A DNA stretch of 64,000 nt from an uncultured Bacilli bacterium (GCA_934101345.1 CAKOQV010000001.1:1-64000), one strand, 5' to 3'; positions 38,503-46,641 are shown, counted from the stretch's first letter. Made by a program: numbers and translations. Notes: generated by a model from the letters alone, not told the origin.

Positions 38503-38622
38503 ATTCAACCTTTTGATTTCTTTGAAAGTTGAAATAATTATTTACTTTCAATTTTTTCGATTCTTCTTTTTCAATTTCTTTAATTGATTTTTCAGGTGTT
38601 GGTAATTTTTCAGGTGTGGTAC
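38501..38622 (-). pseudogene. dinD: C-terminal piece of dinD, cut off by an insertion
   Basis: Reading leftward, TPEKLPTPEKSIKEIEKEE and a short tail end in TAA (38503-38501). This is the conserved end of DinD (known pattern ...LPTPEKSIKQLE). The rest of the gene is at 44633-45292 on the same strand, so 6.0 kb separates the two parts. Joining them at TGGTAC restores an unbroken VGGT-TPEKLPTPEK reading. Confidence 0.82.
38617..38622. repeat. Left boundary core of the dinD insertion (TGGTAC)
   Basis: TGGTAC here and at 44633-38 flank the inserted 6,016 bp. A six-base duplication or recombination core, depending on the mechanism. A small inverted repeat (CGGAC/TCCG) lies just inside. Confidence 0.65.
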
Positions 38623-38747
38623 GGACAAATAGTATATCCGAAACCTAAGTAATCAGTTAATAAATAACTAAACTCTATAAATATAATATCATAAATTTAA
38701 GAAAATTCAATAATTTTGGCATTTTTTAACTATAAACTCAAAGAAAT

Positions 38748-38776
38748 TTGCAAAAAATCAACTTTTATGCTATAAT
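38748..38776 (+). promoter_or_regulatory. Promoter for the 38806 gene
   Basis: TTGCAA (38748-38753), 17-bp spacer, TATAAT (38771-38776), 29 bp before the ATG; AAAGGGGGATTATATTT supplies the Shine-Dalgarno. Both signals are close to consensus. Confidence 0.85.
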
Positions 38777-38805
38777 AATAAACAATTCAAAGGGGGATTA
38801 TATTT

Positions 38806-39726
38806 ATGAATAAATTATTTAAGAAAATTCTTTATAATGCAACAAGACCTTATGCTAAGAAATATCTTACAGGTCATTTAGGAAAAGTTGTTGAAGATAA
38901 TGAAAAAATAACTTGTTATGTTAAAAGAAGTAAAATAAAAAAGAAAGATTATAATTATACTGTTGCATGCTTTGGTATAGGAGGAAACCATAAAAAGGTT
39001 GCAAAAGCATTCAATTTAAATAAACCAATTTGTTATATAATTGATGGCATTGATTTAAAGAAACATAAAGTATATATCTTTGGTTATAACAATTGTGAAG
39101 TTATTATTAAAAATTGTAATTTTGGATTAGATTTATACGTTGATGTTAATGGTAAATGTACATTAGAGAATACAAATATAACAACATTCTCTTATTTATC
39201 AATTGGCGCTAATGATTTAGTAATTAAAAATATGGATAGCGACAAAATAAGAATAATCAGTTCTGAATCAAATATCATTTTGGATGCAGATAATAGAATT
39301 GATGTAATAGACTCTAATATCGGTAGTCAAAAGAAAAATATTAATGTTTCATTTATAGCTACAAATGAATTAAATGTTGTTAATTCTAATATTGTTGGCA
39401 AAGAAGTAGAATGTAAATCAAGTACTATTAATACTGATAAAAAAAGTTCATTAATTGCGACTGATAAAGTTAATCTACAAATAGATACTTTTGATTCTAT
39501 AAATATTAATGCTCCAACAATTGTTTTAAATGGAGAAGAAATATCAAATGAAAAGAAATCAGTTGTATTTAAAAAAATAACTGAACCACTTGCACTTAAA
39601 AGATTAGAATTAGTAAATCTTTTGAAAAAAGTTAAAACTCAATGTGAAAACATTAATTCAGAGAAAGTTTTAGAATACCAAGAAGAACTAAATGTTCAAC
39701 CAGTTAGTAAAGTTTTAAAAAAATAA
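38806..39726 (+). CDS. Beta-helix-like protein, unknown
   Basis: A 306-residue protein. After a basic N-terminus (KKILYNATRPYAKKYL), residues 70-245 show regular short strands of hydrophobic-Asn pattern (VIIKNCNFGLDLYVDVNG, LENTNITTFSYLSIG, LNVVNSNIVGKEVECKS), like a right-handed beta-solenoid or adhesin stalk. A helical tail (RLELVNLLKKVKTQCENI) ends it. No signal peptide and no known family. It has its own promoter and terminator inside the mobile element: a cargo gene. Confidence 0.8.
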   Translation: MNKLFKKILYNATRPYAKKYLTGHLGKVVEDNEKITCYVKRSKIKKKDYNYTVACFGIGGNHKKVAKAFNLNKPICYIIDGIDLKKHKVYIFGYNNCEVIIKNCNFGLDLYVDVNGKCTLENTNITTFSYLSIGANDLVIKNMDSDKIRIISSESNIILDADNRIDVIDSNIGSQKKNINVSFIATNELNVVNSNIVGKEVECKSSTINTDKKSSLIATDKVNLQIDTFDSININAPTIVLNGEEISNEKKSVVFKKITEPLALKRLELVNLLKKVKTQCENINSEKVLEYQEELNVQPVSKVLKK

Positions 39727-39741
39727 TAATATACAAAAGAA

Positions 39742-39766
39742 AAAGACAATTGCGGATTGTCTTTTT
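39742..39766 (+). terminator. Terminator of the 38806 gene
   Basis: AAAGACAAT (39742-39750) pairs with ATTGTCTTT (39756-39764), T run. Fifteen bases after the stop. Confidence 0.88.
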
Positions 39767-39781
39767 GCTATTATATAAAAT

Positions 39782-39872
39782 GATGGGTACCCCAGGCGAG
39801 ATGAATGCTCACATATAAAATATGCTTACTGGCATTGCCAACACATCGTTAATCCTTCACAAGTATCCCATC
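39782..39872. ncRNA. Nested-stem structured segment, RNA or IS end
   Basis: Part of the 760-bp stretch (39727-40486) with no intact gene. GATGGGTAC (39782-39790) pairs with GTATCCCATC (39863-39872), one bulge. Inside: GATG/CATC (39800-39803 with 39844-39847), AATGC/GCATT (39804-39808 with 39832-39836) and CATAT/ATATG (39812-39816 with 39820-39824). GGCATTGCC offers another small stem. The strand is not determined. GC content is above the surroundings. It could be an RNA of the recombinase module or a remnant end of an IS200/IS605-type element; I do not recognise it. Confidence 0.5.
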
Positions 39873-39917
39873 TACATATATATTATAGCATATTTATGTA
39901 AAATATTCATCTTTTTT

Positions 39918-40205
39918 TTATTTTTTGAATTCTTCAATGTAAACTTGACTAATATATTCAATTGCTAAATCACTATATTTTTTAATATTAGTTTTAGAAT
40001 ACGGGAATAAATAACAATAGTCTTGATTTCTTTTAATACTTTTTCTTTATTGAAAATATTTGCAATAGTACTATATGAGTTACCTTCAAAATATAAATTA
40101 AATATTCTTATAACTATATCTTTAGTTAATGGATCTGGTACTAATTTTTTATCAACTCTTTTATAACCTATAGGACAAACTGCAGGAATGTGTCTACCAT
40201 AGACA
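39918..40205 (-). pseudogene. Serine recombinase fragment
   Basis: Reading leftward from 40200: HIPAVCPIGYKRVDKKLVPD, then IVIRIFNLYFEGNSYSTIAN, the recombinase domain of large serine recombinases (known form: P-x-GY...LVPD...A-x-I-V-x-x-IF-x-x-Y-x-x-G-x-S...IA). The catalytic N-terminal domain is absent. The frame breaks near 40020, and continues in another frame to TAA at 39918. A degraded piece of the integrase or resolvase of this element. Confidence 0.75.
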
Positions 40206-40207
40206 TA

Positions 40208-40342
40208 ATGACACCAACTAAAAATACATTAGATTTAATACATTTCAAAGGAAAGATAAATAATATAGTTATTAACTTAAATTCAAAGAGTTATAACGAT
40301 AATGATATTGGTTTTGATATATATGTATCTGTTTTAAAATAA
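40208..40342 (+). pseudogene. 44-residue ORF fragment
   Basis: An open frame from ATG 40208 to TAA 40342 (IHFKGKINNIVINLNSKSYN and FDIYVSVLK), with no Shine-Dalgarno and beginning where the recombinase fragment ends. Probably the 3' end of a gene deleted by the same event. Confidence 0.35.
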
Positions 40343-40486
40343 GTTATTCTGTTTCGTTCTAAAAAATAGATATGTATGATAAATCAATAAAAAAATAAGT
40401 AATATTAAAATTTAAAAGATTAGCAGTAGAGATATGTTTTAAAGCATATCTTTTTCTATTGCTTAAATGAAAGGAGAAAATGATAT

Positions 40487-41747
40487 ATGAATTTAAATTA
40501 TGCAATATTTAGAAGTCAACAGATTATGACTTTAAATGATTTAGCACAAATCGGATCACACAATAAAAGAGAAAAACAGGCTTATAAATCTAATCCTGAT
40601 ATTAAATTAGAATTAAAAGATGATAACATTGAGTTAGTACCACTTGAATCTAAATATGTTAAAGGTTTTAAAGAATTAACTAAGGAATATGAAAAAGAAC
40701 ACAATGAAAGACAAAAGACAAGAAAGAAAAAAGACTTATAGTCAAATGTTAAATAAATCAAAAAATGTTGTTGCAGATGAACTATTATTTACTGCTACCC
40801 ATAATTTTTTTGAGAATATGAATAAAGATGATATTATTGATTGGGCTAATACTTGTATGGAATTTGTTTATAAAGATTTAGGTTATACAAAATCACAAGT
40901 ATTACACGCTACTATTCATTTAGATGAAGAAACACCACACTTGCATTGTGTAGTTATTCCACTAGTAAAAAAGTATGATAAAAGAACAAATACAGAAAGA
41001 TATACTATATCTAAAAAACAATATATAAGAGATAAATATCATTTATCAGAATTACAGGATAAATATCATAAAAGACTAACTGAAAAAGGATATGATTTAG
41101 AACGTGGTATTAAAGGTAGTAATGCTAAACATCAAAAAACAAAAGAATTAAAGAAAACTACTAGATATTATGAAAACAAAGTTAAGGTAATAAATACTAG
41201 AATAGATAATGCTATGAACGTTTTTGAAGAAAAGATGAAAACTACAAAAAATATACCTTTTAGCAAAACGCACGTATTAGTAGAAAAAGATACTTTTGAA
41301 AGTATGAATAAAGTTATTAAAGAAAGTAAAAAAGCAATAGAGTTTCAACCTAAATTACAACAATTATTTAATGAAGTTGATAACTATACTAAAAGTCATC
41401 AAACTTTAGAAAAGGAAAACGAGGTACTAAATGCTAGAGTTAATAAACTTTCTAAAGATAACACTAAACTAAACACACGATTAGAAGCCATTTTAAAGGT
41501 AATTAAAGAGTTTTTTAGGAATTTATTACAAATTGGTAATGAACTTGTAAAAGAAACTACTACAATTGAAATAAAAGACTATTATGATAGTAAAGAATTT
41601 AATTCAAATGATGTTTATGATATATCTAAAGGAACAACCAAAGAAGATGAATTATTTGATTATGCAGATATACCTGGTTATTACAAAACTAGAAAAAAAT
41701 CATATTATCAGGAAAAAGATAAAGACGATTATGAAATAAGTCTATAA
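40487..41747 (+). pseudogene. MobV-family relaxase, frameshifted
   Basis: Plasmid mobilization relaxase split in two frames. The first (40487-40741) has the MobV N-terminus: NYAIFRSQQIMTLNDLAQIG, then HNKREKQAYKSNPD. The second (ATG 40689 or read-on, to 41747) has the catalytic histidine triad HATIHLDEETPHLHCVVIPL and a coiled-coil tail. The frames meet near an A-run at 40720-40732, where one base lost or gained would restore a 415-residue protein. The second frame is +1, which A-run slippage of -1 would not give, so an indel is more likely than programmed frameshifting. Confidence 0.88.
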
Positions 41748-41823
41748 AAAATGTAAAAATTTATAATTTTATTAAGAATATTCTCAAATCTGTGTTATAA
41801 TTAAGTTAATGGAGGTGTTAGAA

Positions 41824-42534
41824 ATGGCTTTTAGTAATTTGAACGAGCAACGTGCAAAAGCAATGAAAGATTTAAGAGATTACATGGAACTTAAATATGG
41901 TTATGGAAGTGCATATATGAGAGCTATCTCTAAATTAAGTGCAAATGATCAATATGATGAGAGAGGAATGTTAAAACCAGAATATACATTAACTTCTAAA
42001 GAAAGGGATGCTTTATTATTTTATGTTCCAGAAACTAGTAAATATTTAAAAGCATTTGATGATGTAAGATTTGAAACTACAAACAAAACAAAAAACGAAC
42101 AAAATAAAGACCAAACATTAGATAAAAGATATCGTATGTTTTTAGAAAGCGTAAGAGAAGGAACAATGAAAATTGCGTCTAGTGCTGAAGTCCCTGAAGG
42201 AAATAGAGTTATTCCTTATGAAATAGTAGGAATTGAATTTGGTACTGATAGAATTATAGAAACATATGGAAGAGATGTCTTTGAAAGAGCATTTAAAGAA
42301 ATGTATGGGGAAAATAGTCTAAAAAAAGCCGAATATAATAAGGTATCACAAGATCTTTCCAAGACAGACAGAATGTTTGTGTACCTTATTCAAGAGGGGA
42401 TTGCTACTTCACCTTTAATAGATTTACAAGTTTTACTTCATTTACTAGAAGAAAAAGGAATACCAACTTATATCGATTTTGAATCAAGAACATTTTATTA
42501 TAATGGTAGTCCTCAAAAAGGCAAAACTAAATAA
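41824..42534 (+). CDS. Hypothetical protein of the mobilizable element
   Basis: A 236-residue protein, GGAGGTGTTAGAA before the ATG. TATAAT at 41796-41801 with TTAAGA (41772-41777, 18-bp spacer) may be its promoter. Helical N-terminus (NLNEQRAKAMKDLRDYMELK), charged middle, and a conserved-looking alpha/beta C-terminus (MFVYLIQEGIATSPLIDLQV). No known family or catalytic motif. It follows the relaxase in many such elements only by position; a mobilization accessory role is unproved. Confidence 0.72.
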   Translation: MAFSNLNEQRAKAMKDLRDYMELKYGYGSAYMRAISKLSANDQYDERGMLKPEYTLTSKERDALLFYVPETSKYLKAFDDVRFETTNKTKNEQNKDQTLDKRYRMFLESVREGTMKIASSAEVPEGNRVIPYEIVGIEFGTDRIIETYGRDVFERAFKEMYGENSLKKAEYNKVSQDLSKTDRMFVYLIQEGIATSPLIDLQVLLHLLEEKGIPTYIDFESRTFYYNGSPQKGKTK

Positions 42535-42551
42535 ATTAGTTTTGCCTTTTT
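42520..42551 (+). terminator. Terminator of the 41824 gene
   Basis: GGCAAAACTAA (42520-42530) pairs with TTAGTTTTGCC (42536-42546), then TTTTT. The stem includes the stop codon. Confidence 0.9.
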
Positions 42552-42660
42552 ACTATAATTCCATTATAGTAACACACTACCAAGATGGACAAGCCATCTA
42601 GGATAAAGTGTGCCAAAGGTGGTCCTTTGGAAACCAATTTAAGCATAGTCTTAGCAAGAC
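42552..42660 (+). ncRNA. Multi-hairpin structured RNA candidate
   Basis: In the 275-bp gap before 42810: ACTATAAT/ATTATAGT (42552-42570), CACACT (42573-42578) with AGTGTG (42607-42612) enclosing GATGG/CCATC (42584-42598), CCAAAGG-TGGT-CCTTTGG (42613-42630) and GTCTT/AAGAC (42648-42660). Four helices in 109 bases and a raised GC content are unlike ordinary spacer here. It lies in a mobile element; an oriT, a plasmid-type regulatory RNA or a leader of the 42810 gene are possible. No family recognised. Confidence 0.55.
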
Positions 42661-42809
42661 ATAAAGCCAAGTAAAATTAAGAAGTTTTATAATATAAGTA
42701 TACAACGAAAGATAAAAGTGTTATAATTTATATAAAGATACTAATTTAAAAAGAGATTATAATGTTTATAAATTTATATAAATTAAGATCTATTAAAAGG
42801 AGAAGAATT

Positions 42810-43340
42810 ATGGAAAAAAACAAAAAAATTTTATCAGGTATTTTTGCTATAATAATGGAAGAAAGTATGACTAGTGATGTATATGAAGAAAATGAAGTTA
42901 CTAGATATCCACTCGATAGTGTTGAGCCTACGTTTGAAGAACCTGTTGTTCGTTATAAAACAGTTCAATCAAATATAGGAATAAATAATGATTTGTTTGT
43001 TGTAACGTTTTATGAAAATTTGCCTGAAAATCAAAATCATTTAAGTTTTTCAGAAATAAGATTTGGCTGTTACCATAACAAATATGATAATTCAAGAGAA
43101 GAATACAGTTTTAATGTAGCTATTAAAACTGATGAAAAAAGTGATCCAACTAATTACCTAAGTTTTTCTTTATCTTCAGATGATTATGAAAAAATAAAAA
43201 AAGTCAGTGAAAAATCAATAAAAAATCCGAATGAACAAATTTCTATTCGATCTTATCTTGATTTGTTAAATTCACTTAATATTGAACAAATTAAAAATTT
43301 AAACGTTCTATATGGAACCAAGTCTAATTTAAAAAAATAG
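42810..43340 (+). CDS. Hypothetical protein, 176 residues
   Basis: AAAAGGAGAAGAATT precedes the ATG; the frame extends 16 codons upstream without an RBS. Beta-rich (LFVVTFYENLPENQNHLSFS, EYSFNVAIKTDEKSDPTNYL) with a C-terminal helix. No family or motif recognised. Cargo of the mobile element. Confidence 0.68.
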   Translation: MEKNKKILSGIFAIIMEESMTSDVYEENEVTRYPLDSVEPTFEEPVVRYKTVQSNIGINNDLFVVTFYENLPENQNHLSFSEIRFGCYHNKYDNSREEYSFNVAIKTDEKSDPTNYLSFSLSSDDYEKIKKVSEKSIKNPNEQISIRSYLDLLNSLNIEQIKNLNVLYGTKSNLKK

Positions 43341-43532
43341 ATTGTTTAATTATACATTAAGGTATTTTCATCTGAATATAAAAAAGTATAATTACATATA
43401 TTTTTATATCTAACTTTTTTAATCGTTTATATTTTTGCTAATTTTATTGAATAAGCAACATATTACAAACTAATTGTAAGTAATATTGTTGCCTTTTTAT
43501 TTGTCTTACGACTTCATAAAAAGAAAAAAAGA
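43341..43532. other. Non-coding A-T rich spacer
   Basis: Together with the terminator below this makes a 276-bp gap between convergent genes. I see no ORF, promoter or repeat in it beyond A-T rich sequence. Confidence 0.5.
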
Positions 43533-43578
43533 CTACCACTTTCATCAGCAAAGCTGACAAAACGTGATAGCTTTTTTT
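43533..43578. terminator. Two-stem bidirectional terminator
   Basis: CTACCAC (43533-43539) pairs with GTGATAG (43564-43570, one mismatch) around an inner TCAGC-AAA-GCTGA hairpin. Runs of A before and T after allow termination in both directions, fitting the convergent genes on its sides. Confidence 0.78.
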
Positions 43579-43616
43579 AGATAATCTAATAACTAATCTA
43601 ACGAAGAGTGAAAAGT

Positions 43617-44024
43617 TTATCTTCTTATTTTAGGTATTATATTTGCTACTCTTGTATTTGTTATATCAGTTAATACAATTATCAAAACTAATACTATTGT
43701 TGATATTATATAGGCAATTAACATTGCTATATAATTTTGAGAAAACACACTTTCAAAAAATGTTACTATACATAAGATAATTGCAAATATTCCAACAATA
43801 AGAAATATAGTGTCGCTATAATTATTTGCTAATCTTTTCTTTGGATCATTGTCGTTTTTCTCATTCCAAGTTCTACCTAAAATGCTCCATTCTTTTGTAA
43901 ATTTTGCATGTCCCCAACAAGTTAAACCTATAAAAAACCAACCAACAGATACAAGTTTATAGTTATCAACAATAGGTATTAATATAACCATAATCGTAGA
44001 AAATCGTAGAACAAAGAAAACCAA
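43617..44024 (-). CDS. Multi-pass membrane protein, unknown
   Basis: Up to 135 residues with three or four transmembrane helices (about 12-30, 70-88, 97-120). WNEKNDNDPKKRLANNYSD is the main cytosolic loop. The start is doubtful: the frame opens with TTG at 44022, and the first ATG is at 43991 (MVILIPIVDN), neither with a clear Shine-Dalgarno. Probably co-translated with the gene upstream, whose stop is 12 bp away. Confidence 0.6.
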   Translation of the reverse strand: MVFFVLRFSTIMVILIPIVDNYKLVSVGWFFIGLTCWGHAKFTKEWSILGRTWNEKNDNDPKKRLANNYSDTIFLIVGIFAIILCIVTFFESVFSQNYIAMLIAYIISTIVLVLIIVLTDITNTRVANIIPKIRR

Positions 44025-44035
44025 ATATTTGAATT

Positions 44036-44527
44036 TTATTTAAAAACATTTTTATTTTTTCTAGCATTTTTTTTCGCCTCCTCGAATCTATTTTCATCTA
44101 AAATATCTATTATTTGTTTATTAGTTTCATTTTGATAAGCCAAATCTTGTATCGTATCAATTAATATGTCTTTTTTATCTTGTTCCATATCTTCATTATT
44201 TCTAATTTGATTATTTAATGTTTCAATGATAACTTCATTATTCTTGATACTTGATGTTGCCATAACCCAAGCATCTTCTAATTCAGATAATTTTATCTTA
44301 TTAGATAAATTCTCAATGAATATTTCGTTAGAAAAATTAAATATTAGAAATGTTTTATCTTTAATAATAATTCTATTGGGTTCAATATAAGTTAAGTTAG
44401 TTTTATCTATTTTTCTAATATTACCATTTATAATAGTAGGTGCTACCTTAGAAAACTCACATATTAGTTCTAACTCCCTTTTTAACGATTCTTCAATAGG
44501 TAATTCTTCTTTAATAATATTTACCAT
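44036..44527 (-). CDS. Hypothetical protein, 163 residues
   Basis: AAAGGATGGTATT precedes the ATG. A beta-rich first half (RIIIKDKTFLIFNFSNEIFI) and helical second half (NNEVIIETLNNQIRNNEDME). Same transcript as the membrane protein downstream. Unknown function; a two-gene cargo of the element, possibly defence-like only by its company. Confidence 0.62.
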   Translation of the reverse strand: MVNIIKEELPIEESLKRELELICEFSKVAPTIINGNIRKIDKTNLTYIEPNRIIIKDKTFLIFNFSNEIFIENLSNKIKLSELEDAWVMATSSIKNNEVIIETLNNQIRNNEDMEQDKKDILIDTIQDLAYQNETNKQIIDILDENRFEEAKKNARKNKNVFK

Positions 44528-44632
44528 AATACCATCCTTTCTTTCTAGGATAGTTTCTTAAACATAAAAAAACTAATCCATTTCTGAATTAGTTATTTAT
44601 TAAAGCTCGAAAAGTTCGAGCAGATTTCCTTA

Positions 44633-45292
44633 TGGTACCACCAACCTTAATGATAGTATTTCTTATTGCTTGCCCTACCATATGATGAGTATTACAAGCG
44701 TTTTTTTCTCTAGTAATATTATTGTTTTTAATTACTTCATCTGTTTGAGTAATTCTAAATAAATTTGCTGCTAATTCATTGCTACCCATATGATCTAGTA
44801 TTTCTTCTTTATCAGGGTCAATGCCTTTTCTTTTTGCAATGTCTTTTGCTGTTTCTCCACCATATAGTCCTTTATAACCATAGTCATTAAACTTTGCATA
44901 ATTATTTACACCTGCTTTTTTTGCAGTATCAAATAAGTTTGACCCAACGCGACAGATTTATGTCTTGCTGGGCTTGCATTTTGTACTATCAAATAACAAG
45001 CGTATCTACTTAATTTATAATCTATTACTTCTTTAGTAGCACCATTGGGCATTTCGATTGTTTTCCCCTTAACGGGAAAATGTTCTTCTATATTAAAACC
45101 ACTCAAATTACAGCTTATTTTTGCTTTGTTTATTACTTTAGCAAAGTGTTCCCATTTTGAATATTCTAAAGCACTCTTTAATTCTCTTGCTTCCCAATAT
45201 TCATTTCCTAATTCATCAATATGTTTAATTTCTTCAAATGTTTTATCTTTATATTCTTCTAATTCATTCTTCTCTTTAACTACTGTATCCAT
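44633..45292 (-). pseudogene. dinD: dinD (DNA-damage-inducible D), body, broken
   Basis: Two same-strand pieces. First: TFEEIKHIDELGNEYWEARE, YSKWEHFAKVINKAKISC, LSRYACYLIVQNASPARHKS, then a frame shift at GQTY. Second, in another frame: LFDTAKKAGVNNYAKFNDYG, YKGLYGGETAKDIAKRKG, DHMGSNELAANLFRITQTDE. About 40-50 codons between GQTY and LFDT are missing, which causes the frame change. The C-terminal end lies at 38501-38622 beyond the 6-kb insertion. So dinD has two independent lesions. Confidence 0.88.
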
Positions 45293-45560
45293 TTCAGGCT
45301 TTCTTTCTATATTTTAAAAATACCTGTAGTTCTAGTCTATTTTTGTTTTTTAACATTAATAAATATTCACAAATTACGTTCTATTAAAATGCACTTCAAT
45401 CAATATTATATACAATATTTTACCAAAGTCAATTATTTTGCTTAAATAATAGTCTGTTTTATTTTGCTAAATTATTAACTTTTGATTATTAACTTATGGC
45501 ATTATACACAAGAGAGTAAAGAGTATTTATTTTGGTGATTGCAATCTTTGCACTATATAT
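45293..45560. other. Non-coding boundary between remnant and host
   Basis: No gene. TGTAGTTCTAGTCTATTTTTG (part, 45327-45346) resembles the T-rich end of the terminator repeat at 1393-1410 and 38486-38502, so dinD had such a sequence on both sides. The rest is A-T rich; the end of the mobile DNA lies somewhere here. Confidence 0.5.
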
Positions 45561-45564
45561 TTAT

Positions 45565-45637
45565 GGCTTATATATGATAGACATTATTTTTAGACTACAG
45601 GCTAAAAATAACACTCTAAGACCATAGACTTAGAGTG
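45565..45637 (+). repeat. Two-hairpin repeat, copy A
   Basis: GGCTTATATATGATAGA (45565-45581), then hairpin TTATTTTTAG/CTAAAAATAA (45584-45611) and hairpin CACTCTAAG/CTTAGAGTG (45612-45637). Same order as copies B (54283-54337, inverted) and C (54383-54461). It lies after rpsD and can terminate its transcript. Confidence 0.75.
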
Positions 45638-45662
45638 AACATAAAAAAATAGAGTATATAAA

Positions 45663-46268
45663 TTATACTCTACTATAGAATTCTACAATTAGTGATTCAT
45701 TGATTTCAGCGTTTAATTCGCTTCTTTCAGGATATCTAACATATGTAGCAGTTCTTTTTGCTTCATCATAATTAATAAAGTCAACTCTTTTAATTTTATT
45801 GGCTAATGCTATTTCAATTCCTTTGTGATCAGCAGAATTTTCTTTTATAGCAATAACATCTCCTGGTTTAACTCTGTAAGATGGAATATCAACTTTCTTA
45901 CCATTTACAGTGATATGACCATGGTTAACTAATTGTCTTGCTCCTCTTCTAGTAGTAGCAAATCCAGCTCTATAAACTAGGTTATCTAATCTACTTTCTA
46001 GTAAGATAAGTAAGTTTTCACCATGAACACCTTTCATTTTTGCAGAGTCATTTACTAATTTTTTGAATTGTTTTTCAGAAATACCATACATAAATCTAAC
46101 TTTTTGTTTTTCATTTAATTGAATAGCATAGTTAGAAGGTTTTCTTTTTCTGTCTTTACCATGTTGTCCTGGACCATAAGGTCTCTTCGCAATATCTTTA
46201 CCATTTTCAAGTATTGAGAATGATACTCTTCTTGCTTTTTTGTTATTTGGGCCTGTATATCTAGCCAT
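45663..46268 (-). CDS. rpsD: 30S ribosomal protein S4
   Basis: A 201-residue S4: N-terminal RYTGPNNKKARRVSFSILE, YGPGQHGKDRKRKPSNYAIQ, and the S4 RNA-binding domain with RLDNLVYRAGFATTRRGARQ and VNHGHITVNGKKVDIPSYRV. Primary 16S-binding assembly protein. As in many Bacillota it is monocistronic. GAAGGAGGAAAGAAAA precedes the ATG. A structured leader and own promoter lie upstream. Confidence 0.98.
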   Translation of the reverse strand: MARYTGPNNKKARRVSFSILENGKDIAKRPYGPGQHGKDRKRKPSNYAIQLNEKQKVRFMYGISEKQFKKLVNDSAKMKGVHGENLLILLESRLDNLVYRAGFATTRRGARQLVNHGHITVNGKKVDIPSYRVKPGDVIAIKENSADHKGIEIALANKIKRVDFINYDEAKRTATYVRYPERSELNAEINESLIVEFYSRV

Positions 46269-46386
46269 TTTTCTTTCCTCCTTCTCTTAGAAGGCATACT
46301 ATATTTTAATAGGGTGTCTTTAGCATACTTTCGCTATGCAGCCTTAGTTACTTATAAATGACACATTACTAAAATAGATAGTATCC
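46269..46386 (-). promoter_or_regulatory. rpsD leader RNA (probable S4 autoregulation)
   Basis: In the mRNA, 46386-46360 (GGATACTATCTATTTTAGTA, and on) pairs with 46318-46293, a long interrupted helix, enclosing a GCATA-x-TATGC hairpin. The helix ends just before the Shine-Dalgarno. In Bacillus subtilis, rpsD is repressed by S4 binding to its leader; this leader has the matching place and an equally extensive fold. The fold is seen, the control is inferred from the family. Confidence 0.7.
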
Positions 46387-46402
46387 GCTGCTAAGCAATA
46401 AT

Positions 46403-46431
46403 ATTATATAATTAATGATATGGTAAGTCAA
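46403..46431 (-). promoter_or_regulatory. rpsD promoter
   Basis: TTGACT (46431-46426), 17-bp spacer, TATAAT (46408-46403) on the minus strand, just upstream of the leader fold. Confidence 0.9.
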
Positions 46432-46440
46432 GGAAAACTT

Positions 46441-46635
46441 GCTTGTTTTATTAATAAAATTATATTAAAAAGTGTAAAAAAAGTGTAAAGCGGTTAAAAA
46501 TTGTCGAAATGTGTGTTATACTTGATATGATGATGATAGAAAGGGAGAGCTATCATTAAATTAGGAGGTGTTTGTTAAGAGGGGGAATTTCATTATGATG
46601 TTGCAAAATAATTATATATAATAAAATAAGAAAGG
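46441..46635. other. Divergent spacer upstream of the cohesin-like gene
   Basis: With the rpsD leader this makes a 373-bp gene-free stretch. GTTATACTTGATATGATG may contain a -10 (TATACT), but no good -35 is seen. Two Shine-Dalgarno-like AGGAGGTG and GAGGGGGAA stretches precede only an eight-codon ORF (ATGATGTTGCAAAATAATTA), perhaps a leader peptide. Confidence 0.35.
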
Positions 46636-46641
46636 ATGAAT

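Larger units (their letters stand above)
38623..44638 (+). mobile_element. 6.0-kb mobilizable element inserted in dinD
   Basis: Its ends are fixed by the broken dinD and the TGGTAC repeat. It contains a beta-helix-like gene, a serine-recombinase fragment, a frameshifted MobV relaxase, three to four unknown genes and two structured RNA segments. A serine recombinase could have made the insertion, but no complete integrase is left. Confidence 0.75.
38235..45350 (+). mobile_element. Decayed tandem element (second att occupant)
   Basis: Starts at the shared core and has attL-type arm repeats, a relic of the small-RNA/terminator repeat and a dinD gene. Integrase and other phage genes are missing, and a further 6-kb element sits in dinD. 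No third copy of the core is seen on the right, so the right boundary near 45350 is set only by the return of host sequence. Confidence 0.6.
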
